DNA of 64,000 nucleotides, from NCBI GenBank assembly GCA_023386045.1, contig JAEWKK010000019.1:186001-250000 (forward strand), written 5' to 3'. The position numbers and the translations under genes are program-made. Origin of the DNA: Bacteroidota bacterium. Its GTDB lineage: Bacteria > Bacteroidota > Bacteroidia > Chitinophagales > Chitinophagaceae. Positions 1 through 8,448 of this stretch are shown in pieces. The notes beneath the pieces are model-generated. The model had not been told where the DNA came from and searched no databases. It saw only the letters and a list, made by a program, of their open reading frames with translations. How positions within the stretch are numbered: position 1 is the stretch's first letter; every line of letters begins with the position of its first letter.

Positions 1-357
1 AGGCAAATGACGATCACAGATGCCATCAATATCATTAAAGGCCCTAATGATGCTGCCACAAAATACTTCAGGGATAAAACAACAGAGAAGCTGATTGCCG
101 CTTTCTCACCTATCATCAAAAGTTCGCTTGATAAATTCAGTGCTACCAAGTATTATGCAGATATGGTGTCTACCTATAACAGCTTTCCCACCACCCTGAA
201 TAAACTCAATCCAGATCTTCCTTCCTATGTGGTGGGCAAGGCGGTTGATGCCCTGTTTGACCAGATAGGCCAGGAAGAAGCCAATATCAGGGCCAACCCG
301 GTGGCAAGAACAACAGAAATTTTGAAAAAAGTTTTCGGCTGGGCAGCAAGAAACTAA
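1..357 (+). CDS. DUF4197 family protein, C-terminal part (cut by window edge)
   Basis: The frame is open from base 1 with no start needed, so the gene begins before the window. About 118 residues are visible. DUF4197 proteins are usually about 230 residues, so roughly the C-terminal half is here. The segment is helical, with the pattern AINIIKG, NDAATKYFRDKTTEKL and a C-terminal KVFGWAARN, which I recognise from DUF4197 proteins of Bacteroidota and Proteobacteria. These are exported or periplasmic proteins of unknown biochemical function. The signal peptide would lie outside the window. A hairpin terminator follows 25 bases after the stop, so this is the last gene of its unit. The family assignment is from memory of the sequence pattern. 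Confidence 0.8.
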   Translation, partial: RQMTITDAINIIKGPNDAATKYFRDKTTEKLIAAFSPIIKSSLDKFSATKYYADMVSTYNSFPTTLNKLNPDLPSYVVGKAVDALFDQIGQEEANIRANPVARTTEILKKVFGWAARN

Positions 358-380
358 CCCTTCTCAATAATAATTTGTGA

Positions 381-405
381 ATGCAGCTTAAGGCTGCATT
401 TTTTT
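381..405 (+). terminator. Rho-independent terminator after DUF4197 gene
   Basis: A 7-bp perfect stem (ATGCAGC / GCTGCAT, 381-387 and 393-399) with a 5-base loop is followed by six T residues. It ends immediately before a possible ATG at 406, which argues that the next gene starts further downstream, at 430. Confidence 0.8.
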
Positions 406-429
406 ATGCGGCGGAGATTAATTTTAGAC

Positions 430-954
430 ATGCAATTTATCAATGCAACTATAGACACGCAGGAATTGCCCAGGCTCGAAGAAGTTCCATTAAAACCTGT
501 ACAGCACAATTACCTCCGTGTATTAAGAATGGAATGGATGATCACCAGCCTTGTGCTGATCCTTATCGCAGCCATCCTTATTTATTTTATTCCATCACTA
601 CATAAAAGTTTTAACTGGACCATTCTTGCCGGAGCGGCATTATTGATCATAGGCTTTCATCGCTTCAGCATAGAAAAAAATTTTCCTTTCCTTGCCTATG
701 CTGTCCGTGAAAAAGATATCCTCTCGCAAAAAGGATGGATCACCAGAACGCTCAAAGCCTGTCCGCACAACAGGATTCAGAATTGCACTGTTCAATCGGG
801 ACCTTTGGAAAGAAAGTTCGGCCTGGCTTCACTCACCATTTTTACTGCAGGTTCCAACAATGCTGACATGAAGATCCCGGGACTTTTATTAGCAGAAGCA
901 GAACAGCTACGACATTTTATCCTCGAAAAAATCCACGCGGAAGACCATGAATGA
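430..954 (+). CDS. bPH2 (bacterial PH, YdbS-like) membrane protein
   Basis: Membrane protein with two adjacent hydrophobic helices (about residues 35-55 and 62-78) followed by one bacterial PH domain of the bPH2/DUF304 type. The diagnostic stretch is the GWITRT turn, then NRIQNCTVQSGPLERKFG and LTIFTAGS. The frame could open at 406, but that ATG abuts a terminator T-run, so I take the ATG at 430 (MQFINATID), which has GGAG about 14 bases upstream. It overlaps the next gene by 8 bases, so the two are co-transcribed and translationally coupled. The pair resembles the ydbS/ydbT arrangement of Firmicutes and many Bacteroidota. Molecular role is unknown; the domain suggests a membrane-associated scaffold. 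Confidence 0.85.
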   Translation: MQFINATIDTQELPRLEEVPLKPVQHNYLRVLRMEWMITSLVLILIAAILIYFIPSLHKSFNWTILAGAALLIIGFHRFSIEKNFPFLAYAVREKDILSQKGWITRTLKACPHNRIQNCTVQSGPLERKFGLASLTIFTAGSNNADMKIPGLLLAEAEQLRHFILEKIHAEDHE

Positions 955-2401
955 ATTTAACTGGAGTCATCCGCAAAGGCAGCCCATTGCCGGCCTGTTG
1001 GTAGTTTTCCTGAATACCATCTGGGAAGTGGCTAAACGCCTATGGCCGCTTTTGATATTGATGGTCATTGGCAAAAAAGGAAACATGAGCCGCTACGAAT
1101 ACATGGCCATTGGATTTCTTGTGATCACTATAGTAACTGCTTTGTTACGATTCCTGTACTTTAGATTTTACCTGGAAGAAAATAAACTCATTATCCGCAA
1201 AGGATGGATACATAAAGAAACGCAGGTAATCCCGCTGGAGAAAATACAAACAGTAAATATAGAACAGGGACCGCTCCACCAGCTTTTGAATATTGTAAAG
1301 CTTTCCATTGACACGGCTGGGTCTCAAAAAGCTGAAGCCTCCATTGATTCCCTTCACCAGTCCATGGCCGTTGCATTAAGGGAAAGACTTCTTTCCCAAT
1401 CACAACAATTAGATGCTAACGATACCAGGATCAGTTCTGGAGAAGTAATCTTAAAATTAAATGGTTCAGACCTGGGTCGCTTAAGTATTTCCGCAAACCA
1501 TCTTGAAGCATTTTTTATCCTGCTATCTTTTGGATTTGGTCTTTATGAGAATCTGAAAGACATTGACAATAGTTTGATCTCCGGACTGGATACTTACATT
1601 CCTGAAGGTGCTTTCTACTCCCTGCTATTTCTGGCTATTTCCATTTTGATCATTACAGTGCTGGTTTCAACGGCAAGAATATTTTTCCGCTTTTACGATT
1701 TCAAATTACTTAGAACAGAAAAAGGTTACCAGATCAAATCAGGACTCACTCATATCAAAGAGAAGCTGATAGGATTGGATAAGATCCAGTTTCTTTCCTG
1801 GAAAGCCAACTGGATTCGTAAACTGATGGGAATGTGGATGCTGGAATATCATGTTGCAGGCGGCGAAGATCTAAAGAATAATCTCAAAGTGCAGGTTCCC
1901 ATCACACGCAACAGCTATTTGCACGCCCTGGTTACGAATTACCAGCCAATGCCAATAGTTGACCAGGCCTTTACCATTCAAATGCACAAAGCATTTGTAC
2001 AAAGAAGGCTGCTGATTCTTGGTTTGTTACCGGCTATGATCCTGGCAGCAATTTTCTGGTGGCTGATCCAATGGTATGTACTGTTGTTTTTTATTCTTCC
2101 ACTGGCAGTGCTCATTGTTTCCTTGTTACTTCAAAAAAAATTCAGGCTTTGGGCCATGGATGATCTGCTGTATATCAAAAAAGGAATCCTGGGAGAAGAA
2201 AGGATCCTCATGTTGTGGCACAAGGTGCAGGCTGTTTCATTAAAGCAATCCATTTATCAACGTCGTAAGGGACTGGCCAGTGTGCTGATCTCTACTGCAG
2301 GTGGAACCATCACCATAAACTTTATAGAACTGGAAGCTGCCCGGGCACTGGCAAATTTTATTTTATTTAAAACCGAAAGCTCGCATAAAGAATGGATGTA
2401 G
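947..2401 (+). CDS. bPH2 domain membrane protein, three PH repeats (YdbT-like)
   Basis: 484-residue integral membrane protein with three bPH2 (DUF304) repeats, each after a membrane-helix pair: about residues 76-126 (IIRKGWIHKETQ, IQTVNIEQGPL), 255-305 (YQIKSGLTHIKE, IQFLSWKANW) and 405-455 (YIKKGILGEER, VQAVSLKQSIYQRRKGLASV). Length and triple-repeat layout match the larger YdbT-type partner of a YdbS/YdbT pair. The start overlaps the stop of the upstream single-repeat protein, consistent with a two-gene operon whose products probably form a complex. In Bacillus the homologous pair has been linked to tolerance of certain bacteriocins; whether that holds here cannot be judged from sequence. 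Confidence 0.85.
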   Translation: MNEFNWSHPQRQPIAGLLVVFLNTIWEVAKRLWPLLILMVIGKKGNMSRYEYMAIGFLVITIVTALLRFLYFRFYLEENKLIIRKGWIHKETQVIPLEKIQTVNIEQGPLHQLLNIVKLSIDTAGSQKAEASIDSLHQSMAVALRERLLSQSQQLDANDTRISSGEVILKLNGSDLGRLSISANHLEAFFILLSFGFGLYENLKDIDNSLISGLDTYIPEGAFYSLLFLAISILIITVLVSTARIFFRFYDFKLLRTEKGYQIKSGLTHIKEKLIGLDKIQFLSWKANWIRKLMGMWMLEYHVAGGEDLKNNLKVQVPITRNSYLHALVTNYQPMPIVDQAFTIQMHKAFVQRRLLILGLLPAMILAAIFWWLIQWYVLLFFILPLAVLIVSLLLQKKFRLWAMDDLLYIKKGILGEERILMLWHKVQAVSLKQSIYQRRKGLASVLISTAGGTITINFIELEAARALANFILFKTESSHKEWM

Positions 2402-2452
2402 TGCTTTCATCTGAATGATGCAGAAGTTTTTCAAATTTTGTGAGAGGGTTCT

Positions 2453-3340
2453 TCAATTATTTTCTACCAATAACAATACCTGCCAGGCTTCTTCCACTTT
2501 TCCCTGGTCCAGCAGGCGGGCTGCATAGCTATGAGCTTCCTTTTCCATTTCAGCTGGATTAATGCTGTAATACTGAATAATATTTTTCATATGCTCATCA
2601 TCAAATGAAGGCAGTACCACCGGCATTTCATTAACATTGGCCAGTTGTCCAAGCTGGTTACCTGTAAGATAACGGCTGTTGCGGATCCCTTCAGGCAAAC
2701 TGTCAATGCCTATACCCAGTTTTACATTTGGCTTAGGAACCGTAAACAGGCTGTCTTTTGTCACCCTGCAATACCAGTCGCCACCCAGCCTTGCCACCAG
2801 TTGAAACTTTGTCTGGTCGAATTTTTTTTCTTCATTCAGCAGACTATCATCAATGTGTAACCGTAAAACCTCGCAGATCACCAGTTGTCCTGCGCCACCA
2901 GTTTCGCCCAGCGATTTTATTTCGATGACCCTGCATTCCATTTTTGCCTTGCTTTCTTTCACCATAGGAGGCTTTACAATGGTGGCTGGCTCCCTGGTAA
3001 ATCCGGCCTTTACAAATTCATCAACACCTTTAGGATATTCACATGAAGCCAGCGAGGTTTGCTGCACCATGTCATAATCAACGATATTAATGACCACCTC
3101 AGGAACTTCATGCACATTCTGCAGGGTGTGCTTGGTGGTATTATCGCGAACCCGCCTGGCGGGAGAAAAAATAACAATTGGAGGATTAGAAGAAAAAAGA
3201 TTGAAGAAACTGAAAGGGCTCAGGTTCACATTTCCTTCATTATCAATGGTGGATGCAAAACAAATCGGCCTCGGTGCGATCACATGCTGCAGGAAATATT
3301 GCTTTTCCGCAGGCTTTAAGTCTTCAAGATGAAAGATCAT
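2453..3340 (-). CDS. Flavin reductase-like / FMN-binding split-barrel protein
   Basis: Flavin_Reduct family protein of about 295 residues. The N-terminal half has the FMN-binding split-barrel signature: HVIAPRPICFASTID, NLSPFSFFNLFSSNPP and the KHTLQN segment, as in DIM6/NTAB-type flavoproteins. The C-terminal third is a helical extension shared by Bacteroidota members. The frame is open back to 3367, but the better start is the ATG at 3340 (MIFHLEDLKPAEKQY), since the upstream nine residues are unlike the family. It probably binds FMN and acts in the cytoplasm; the substrate is unknown. It is convergent with the bPH2 operon and divergent from the DUF2807 gene. Confidence 0.85.
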   Translation of the reverse strand: MIFHLEDLKPAEKQYFLQHVIAPRPICFASTIDNEGNVNLSPFSFFNLFSSNPPIVIFSPARRVRDNTTKHTLQNVHEVPEVVINIVDYDMVQQTSLASCEYPKGVDEFVKAGFTREPATIVKPPMVKESKAKMECRVIEIKSLGETGGAGQLVICEVLRLHIDDSLLNEEKKFDQTKFQLVARLGGDWYCRVTKDSLFTVPKPNVKLGIGIDSLPEGIRNSRYLTGNQLGQLANVNEMPVVLPSFDDEHMKNIIQYYSINPAEMEKEAHSYAARLLDQGKVEEAWQVLLLVENN

Positions 3341-3499
3341 AAGCGCAATTTGCAAAAAAGCAGGCAATATCTGCCGTGAACCTTTTATACCTCCATTTGG
3401 CCGCCCGTAAACTTTGAAGCCTCAGGAGTAACATATGGCGGTTTAGATTCGTTATACGAAATCTTTCGTTATTTAAACTAAAACCATAAACCTTAGATC

Positions 3500-4210
3500 A
3501 TGAGAAATGTATTTCTTCTTTCCCTAGCTTCTTTTTCCATGCTTTGTGCCGGTGCCCAGAAAAAAGAACAAGAGACCATTGAAGGCAATGGAAAATCAGT
3601 GACACGTGAAATCCCAGTCAGTTCTTTTGATGCATTGAAAGCCAGCGGCACCTATGAGCTCAAGCTTATGCAAGGCGATAAAGAATCTGTAAAAATTGTT
3701 GCAGATGAAAATCTCCAGGAATATTTCACAGTGAAAAATGAAGGCAGCCAACTGGTGATCAATATGGAAAAGATGAAGAACAAAAATTTTAAAGGCAAGG
3801 GTAGCATGAAGGTCTTTGTCACTTTTAAAAAATTAAAGGAAATGGACCTGCGCATGGTTGGAAATGTAGCATCAGAGAAGTCGCTTGATTTTGATAACCT
3901 GGCCCTGAACAATAAAAGTGTAGGAAATGTGCAGCTGGACATGACCGTAAAAAAACTTGAAATGCAGAACCAGAGCGTTGGCAATGTAAAGCTCAGTGGC
4001 AAGGCCCAGGAAGCCATTATAAAAAATGATGGCGTAGGTAACCTGAATGCAGGAAACCTTGTGGTGCAGGATATGAACCTGGACAATACAGGTGTGGGTA
4101 ACGCAGTGGTAAATGCTGAAAAAACCCTGAAAGTAAAAGATTCATTCCTGGGTAAAGTCAGTAATAAAGGCAAGGCTACCGTGCAAAGAAAAAATAAAGT
4201 CAGAGTATGA
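3500..4210 (+). CDS. DUF2807 head-GIN domain protein (secreted, beta-helical)
   Basis: 236-residue exported protein. Residues 1-19 form a signal peptide ending at CAGAQ. The remainder matches the DUF2807 (putative auto-transporter adhesin, head GIN) family. It has five evenly spaced VGN turns at about residues 120, 141, 160, 179 and 199, a period of 19-21 residues that fits a right-handed parallel beta-helix. The sequence lacks any recognised catalytic motif, and the C-terminus is very basic (VQRKNKVRV). It is a monocistronic gene with its own bidirectional terminator. These proteins are abundant in Bacteroidota and thought to be periplasmic or cell-surface; the exact role is unknown. Confidence 0.85.
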   Translation: MRNVFLLSLASFSMLCAGAQKKEQETIEGNGKSVTREIPVSSFDALKASGTYELKLMQGDKESVKIVADENLQEYFTVKNEGSQLVINMEKMKNKNFKGKGSMKVFVTFKKLKEMDLRMVGNVASEKSLDFDNLALNNKSVGNVQLDMTVKKLEMQNQSVGNVKLSGKAQEAIIKNDGVGNLNAGNLVVQDMNLDNTGVGNAVVNAEKTLKVKDSFLGKVSNKGKATVQRKNKVRV

Positions 4211-4222
4211 TCTCATCAAACA

Positions 4223-4252
4223 AAAAGCCGGAAGCATTCACTTCCGGCTTTT
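4223..4252. terminator. Bidirectional Rho-independent terminator
   Basis: A 12-bp perfect stem (AAAAGCCGGAAG / CTTCCGGCTTTT, 4223-4234 and 4241-4252) with a 6-base loop has A-rich and T-rich flanks. It can terminate the DUF2807 gene on the plus strand and the convergent FAH-family gene on the minus strand. Confidence 0.9.
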
Positions 4253-4266
4253 AAATACTGTTAAAT

Positions 4267-5271
4267 CTATTTCTTTCTTTTTAAAATGCTCCAGTCGGTT
4301 TCTTCTGCGGTGATGGTATTTGAAAGAGTACCAAGTGCATCGATCTCCATTTCAACCACATCGTTTTGTTGCAGCCACTGCTCCTGGTAAGCAGGATCAT
4401 TTAATTTCCCTGTACCATTGAGTTCCAAAAAACACCCGGTGCCTACGGTGCCGCTGCCAATAATGTCTCCAGGGAAAAGATCAACGCCATAGGATGCTCT
4501 TTCAATGATCTCGGCAAAGGTCCAGTCCATATCACCCAGGTTGCCCGCGCTCACCTGCACACCATTCACACGGCAGGTCATTTTTAAATTCCAGTTCTTT
4601 CCAACATGGCCTTCTTTGGCAGGGATCAAAAATTCTTCCAGTTCATCAAGTGTAACCAGCCAGGGACCTGTGGTTGTAGCAAAATCTTTTCCTTTGGCAG
4701 GACCCAGGTTGAGTAGCATTTCTTCCATTTGCAGTCTTCTTGCACTCAGGTCATTCATGATCATCAAACCGGCAATGTATTCATCTGCTTCTTGAGCTTT
4801 GATGTTTCTTCCATGTTTTGAAATAACAATGGCTGCCTCCAGTTCAAAGTCAAGCTTTTCGAAATGATCAGGCATGCAGCTTACTTCTCCAGGGCCTTTT
4901 ATGCTATGATGGTTGGTAAAATAAAAGATGGGGTATTGATCAAACTCCGGGATCATGTCCACCTTGCGGTTTCTCCTGGCAGCAGCTACGTGCTGGCGAA
5001 AAGCATAACCATCGCGACAGGAAGTTGGAAAAGGAACTGGTGCTAACAATTGCACACTATCCACTGGAATGGCTTTGTTTCGGGAGATCTTTCCTTCATC
5101 AATCATCATCAGGCCACCCTGTGCATACTGGATGGCATCTTCCCAATACGCCAGGAACATGCCCATGGAATGAGGCAGATCCGGGTGCAGATCGTTCATA
5201 TCATACAAATAACCATCTACCAGCACTGCCAGCTGATCTTGCTCTTCTTTAAGGTAAGAAACCAGTTTCAT
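4267..5271 (-). CDS. Fumarylacetoacetate hydrolase family protein
   Basis: 334 residues. The FAH/MhpD superfamily catalytic domain covers about residues 90-330. The middle contains the family pattern of ELEAAIVIS, YIAGLMIMNDLSAR and KDFATTTGPWLVT, then GDIIGSGTVGTG near the C-terminus. The acidic residues in the first two patterns are the usual divalent metal ligands. The short N-terminal region (VSYLKEEQDQLAVLVDG) is the common FAH N-domain. Enzymes of this family hydrolyse or decarboxylate C-C bonds in beta-dicarbonyl products of aromatic amino acid or aromatic degradation, but no pathway neighbours are present. I therefore keep a family-level name. Confidence 0.9.
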   Translation of the reverse strand: MKLVSYLKEEQDQLAVLVDGYLYDMNDLHPDLPHSMGMFLAYWEDAIQYAQGGLMMIDEGKISRNKAIPVDSVQLLAPVPFPTSCRDGYAFRQHVAAARRNRKVDMIPEFDQYPIFYFTNHHSIKGPGEVSCMPDHFEKLDFELEAAIVISKHGRNIKAQEADEYIAGLMIMNDLSARRLQMEEMLLNLGPAKGKDFATTTGPWLVTLDELEEFLIPAKEGHVGKNWNLKMTCRVNGVQVSAGNLGDMDWTFAEIIERASYGVDLFPGDIIGSGTVGTGCFLELNGTGKLNDPAYQEQWLQQNDVVEMEIDALGTLSNTITAEETDWSILKRKK

Positions 5272-5290
5272 GATGAGGGGTTTAGGGAGG

Positions 5291-5298
5291 CAAAAGTA
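5291..5298 (-). promoter_or_regulatory. -7 box of the FAH-family gene
   Basis: Read on the minus strand this is TACTTTTG, a full match to the Bacteroidota sigma-A -7 element TAnnTTTG, about 20 bases from the start codon. No good -33 TTG was seen at the usual distance, so support rests on the -7 box alone. Confidence 0.45.
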
Positions 5299-5390
5299 AG
5301 GACTTGAAAGGAGTTTGAATGAAGGAGACTTCTGTATTGCTTCAGAGTTTCATCAATACTAAAGCCGTCATCATTCCGTAAATTGCTTTT

Positions 5391-7289
5391 ATGAAGCCAC
5401 TTCATTTTTTCCTGGTTCTTATTTCATTCTTTTTTCTACAAGCTTCCACACGGCAGAAAAAAGAGCAGGCATGGATCCGCATCAATCTGTTAGGTTATCA
5501 GCCATCAGGAAGCAAGGTGGCTGTATGGTGTTCGAAGGATCAGAGTTCTGCAGGGCAATTTGAACTGGTAGATGCAGAAACAGGTAAGACAGTTTTTAAA
5601 GCAGCTGCAGGTAAGGAATTTGGTACATACGGTCCCTTCTCAAAAACCTGCCGCCTTGATTTTTCTTCATTCAAAAAAACAGGAAGATATTTTTTACGCG
5701 TTCACGAAACCACCTCTCCCATATTTGCCCTCAATGAAAAAGTATATGATGGCGCCGCAGATTTTTGCCTGCGTTATATGCGGCAACAGCGTACGGGCTT
5801 CAATCCATTTTTAAAAGACAGCTGTCATACTCATGATGGCTATGTGCTGTATGGAGAAAAAGCCGGTATCAAAGACAGTACAAGGATAGATGTTGTTGGC
5901 GGCTGGCACGATGCTTCGGATTATTTACAATACGCCACCACATCTGCCAATGCAACTTATCATTTGCTGATGGCTTACCGTGATTTTCCCGGTGTGTTTA
6001 AAGATGAAAAGCTTGCCAACGGACTTGATGGGAAAAATGGTCTGGCAGATGTGGCCGATGAAGCCAGGTGGGGACTGGACTGGCTGATCAAAATGCATCC
6101 ACGTCATAACTGGATGTTCAACCAGATAGCTGATGATCGCGACCATATTAACATGCGCATGCCCAAACAGGATACACAGTATGGACGAGGCTTTGAGAGA
6201 CCTGTTTATTTCCTTAGCGGAGATCTACAGCAAAGAGGAAAGTTCATGAACCAAACTACAGGTACTACTTCCACTGCTTCAAAATTTGCTTCCGCTTTTG
6301 CACTGGCGCAAAGCATTTATCTCAAAGATTCCATGTTCAGGTCTACAGACAAAAGAAAAGGTTATTACGACAAGGCCATAAGTGCATTGAATTATGCTTT
6401 GATGAAGCCAGGAGTTTCACAAACAGCTTCTGTAAAATCTCCTTATATCTATGCTGAAGAAAACTGGACAGATGATCTTGAGCTGGCCTTTGCCGCGATT
6501 CATGATATGGTGATGAATACAAGAAGCACGGGTGATAATGGTTATTATCTTGTAAATGCAGTTGACTGGGCAAAAAAAGAAAAGATCACTCCATGGCTGG
6601 GAAAGGATACAGCAAGTCATTACCAGTGGTACCCTTTTATCAATCCTGGTCATTATGAAATTGCCAGGCAAATGAAGGAAAAGGATCAATCGCCTAAAGC
6701 AGGTTATCCAAAGGCTTTCATCAACAATTTTTCTGCGAACAAGGATAGCATCATTGGATTTTACAGGGAAGGCATTAATGCTGTCTGGCAAAAAGCAAAA
6801 CAAAATGCTTTTTATCGTGGTATCCCTTTCATCTGGTGCAGCAACAACCTTACAACTTCGTTTGCGATTCAGTGTTACTGGTACAAGCAGCTCAGTGGCA
6901 ACAAAGAATTTGAAGAGCTGGAGCAGGCCAATTTCGACTGGTTATTTGGATGCAACCCCTGGGGTACCTCCATGGTTTATGGATTGCCATCAAATGGAGA
7001 TACACCTGTGGATCCTCATTCCGCATTTACGCACATTGGAAAATTCCCTATTGACGGAGGACTGGTAGATGGACCGGTTTATACCAGCATCTATAAAAAT
7101 TTAATCGGCATTCAATTGTTTGAGCCCGATGAATATGAAGAATTTCAAAGTGACCTGGCTGTTTACCATGATGATTATGGTGATTACAGCACCAATGAAC
7201 CCACCATGGATGGAACGGCATCACTGATTTACCTGCTCGCTGCAAAAGAGGCAGAAGGCCATCAGCGACCGATGGTAAAAAAAGAATAA
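5391..7289 (+). CDS. Glycoside hydrolase family 9 (endoglucanase-like)
   Basis: 632-residue secreted enzyme. Residues 1-19 form a signal peptide. Residues 27-115 are a CelD-type N-terminal Ig-like domain (IRINLLGYQPSGSK, TGRYFLRV). The rest is the GH9 (alpha/alpha)6 catalytic domain. The catalytic base region is GGWHDASDY with D174 and D177. The C-terminal signature NEPTMDGTA carries the catalytic acid E603. The substrate-side loop CNPWGTSMVYGLP is also present. GH9 enzymes cleave beta-1,4-glucans or related glucosides, in the periplasm or outside the cell. No CBM or dockerin is present, no SusC/SusD genes are adjacent and there is no obvious type IX secretion C-terminal domain, so it stands alone rather than in a polysaccharide utilisation locus. 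Confidence 0.9.
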   Translation: MKPLHFFLVLISFFFLQASTRQKKEQAWIRINLLGYQPSGSKVAVWCSKDQSSAGQFELVDAETGKTVFKAAAGKEFGTYGPFSKTCRLDFSSFKKTGRYFLRVHETTSPIFALNEKVYDGAADFCLRYMRQQRTGFNPFLKDSCHTHDGYVLYGEKAGIKDSTRIDVVGGWHDASDYLQYATTSANATYHLLMAYRDFPGVFKDEKLANGLDGKNGLADVADEARWGLDWLIKMHPRHNWMFNQIADDRDHINMRMPKQDTQYGRGFERPVYFLSGDLQQRGKFMNQTTGTTSTASKFASAFALAQSIYLKDSMFRSTDKRKGYYDKAISALNYALMKPGVSQTASVKSPYIYAEENWTDDLELAFAAIHDMVMNTRSTGDNGYYLVNAVDWAKKEKITPWLGKDTASHYQWYPFINPGHYEIARQMKEKDQSPKAGYPKAFINNFSANKDSIIGFYREGINAVWQKAKQNAFYRGIPFIWCSNNLTTSFAIQCYWYKQLSGNKEFEELEQANFDWLFGCNPWGTSMVYGLPSNGDTPVDPHSAFTHIGKFPIDGGLVDGPVYTSIYKNLIGIQLFEPDEYEEFQSDLAVYHDDYGDYSTNEPTMDGTASLIYLLAAKEAEGHQRPMVKKE

Positions 7290-7358
7290 GAAAAATATAA
7301 AGGCTGAATTAAGACCTTTATGTAACAATAACCAACATAAAGGAAACAGCTATACTGA

Positions 7359-7584
7359 GACTATATTAAAGGTTTAGCAATAACAAGTGGTGTTGAGTCA
7401 TTTAAGGCGTTGTTAAAACGTATTTTTTATGGGATTTATCACAGAATTAGTTCGGCACATTTGGCTAATATGTGGATGAATTTTCTTTCAACCAAAATGT
7501 TTTAAAGTTAACTTGCGAGGAAATCCAAAGCAGGGTTTTTTATAACATCAACGGTAAAAGAGTAACCTATAAAGAACTTAAAGG
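7359..7584 (+). pseudogene. IS1595-family transposase, frameshifted C-terminal remnant
   Basis: Conceptual translation from 7359 gives DYIKGLAITSGVESFKALL followed by KRIFYGIYHRISSAHLAN. After a one-base frame change near 7467-7469 it continues as YVDEFSFNQN and ends NINGKRVTYKELKG. This matches the C-terminal end of ISXO2/IS1595 transposases, which carry the pattern of (H)TNGIESFW..LKR..YG.YH..S..HL..YVDEF, then a terminal GR.TYKEL. An in-frame stop lies at 7356-7358, and nothing recognisable precedes it. The second frame stays open past the methyltransferase start to 7637. It is a dead insertion sequence tail bordering the restriction-modification genes. Confidence 0.8.
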
Positions 7585-8448
7585 ATGTCAAGCAAGGCTC
7601 GCAAAATTGAACCGATTAATGCCTCTTTTGATGATGTGATTAAGGTTATAGTGGATGATCCCGCCGATATATCTAAGCCTTTATTACAGGAGGAAAAATC
7701 TCTTACCGCATGGATGGGAAAAATTCATCAGTCTGACTGTTTAGATTTTATGAATAACACTCTGCCGTCAGAATCGGTGAGTTGCATCATCACTTCCCCC
7801 CCATATAATCTAAAGAACTCAACAGGCAACGGTATGAAAGATGGACGTGGTGGCAAATGGCCCAATGCAGCATTGCAAAAGGGTTATGAAAGCCATCACG
7901 ATAATATGCCTCACGAAGAATATGTTACTTGGCAACGAAAGTGTTTAACTGCTATGATGCGGGTGTTAAAGAATGATGGAGTCATTTTCTATAACCATAA
8001 ATGGCGGGTGCAAAATGGTTTATTACAAGACAGGCATGATATAGTAGAAGGATTCCCTGTTCGCCAAATAATCATTTGGAAACGAGCGGGTGGAATAAAT
8101 TTTAACCAAGGCTATTTTCTTCCCACATACGAAGTAATCTACATGATATGCAAGCCAGACTTTAAACTGGCTCCTGGCGCAAATAAAATGGGTGATGTTT
8201 GGGAGATCCCACAAGCTAAGGGCAATGAACATCCGGCGCCATTTCCTGTAGAACTTGCACAACGTTGTATAGAAGCCTCCCCCAGCGGTGTAGTGCTAGA
8301 TCCTTTTATCGGATCGGGAACGACAGCCATTGCCGCAATGGGGCAATTGAGGGAGTGGATCGGTATTGAGCTTTCAAAGGAATATTGTATTTTGGCTAAT
8401 AAACGAATAGCCGAATACAAAAAGAGGGCTCAACCGAAACTGTTATGA
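7585..8448 (+). CDS. Type II DNA methyltransferase, beta class (probably N4-cytosine)
   Basis: 287-residue amino-methyltransferase. Motif IV is TSPPYN at residues 70-75. The AdoMet-binding motif I is DPFIGSGTT at residues 239-247, so the order is IV, target recognition, I, which defines the beta group. S-P-P-Y rather than D-P-P-Y is typical of N4-cytosine enzymes, which fits the neighbouring MvaI/BcnI-like nuclease, because M.MvaI and M.BcnI are N4mC methyltransferases. It protects host sites by transferring a methyl group from AdoMet. The N-terminus KIEPINASFDDVI is common in such enzymes and supports the ATG at 7585. The stop overlaps the nuclease start by 4 bases (ATGA), so the two are translationally coupled. 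No controller protein gene was seen. Confidence 0.9.
   Translation: MSSKARKIEPINASFDDVIKVIVDDPADISKPLLQEEKSLTAWMGKIHQSDCLDFMNNTLPSESVSCIITSPPYNLKNSTGNGMKDGRGGKWPNAALQKGYESHHDNMPHEEYVTWQRKCLTAMMRVLKNDGVIFYNHKWRVQNGLLQDRHDIVEGFPVRQIIIWKRAGGINFNQGYFLPTYEVIYMICKPDFKLAPGANKMGDVWEIPQAKGNEHPAPFPVELAQRCIEASPSGVVLDPFIGSGTTAIAAMGQLREWIGIELSKEYCILANKRIAEYKKRAQPKLL

Noticed and set aside
381..605. Plus-strand frame of 74 codons
   Set aside because: It begins inside the terminator hairpin and overlaps the bPH2 gene in another frame.
3652..4173. Long minus-strand frame of 173 codons
   Set aside because: It lies fully antisense to the DUF2807 gene, which has a signal peptide, repeated VGN turns and its own terminator. 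The antisense protein is Ser/Thr/Phe-rich, as expected of a shadow.
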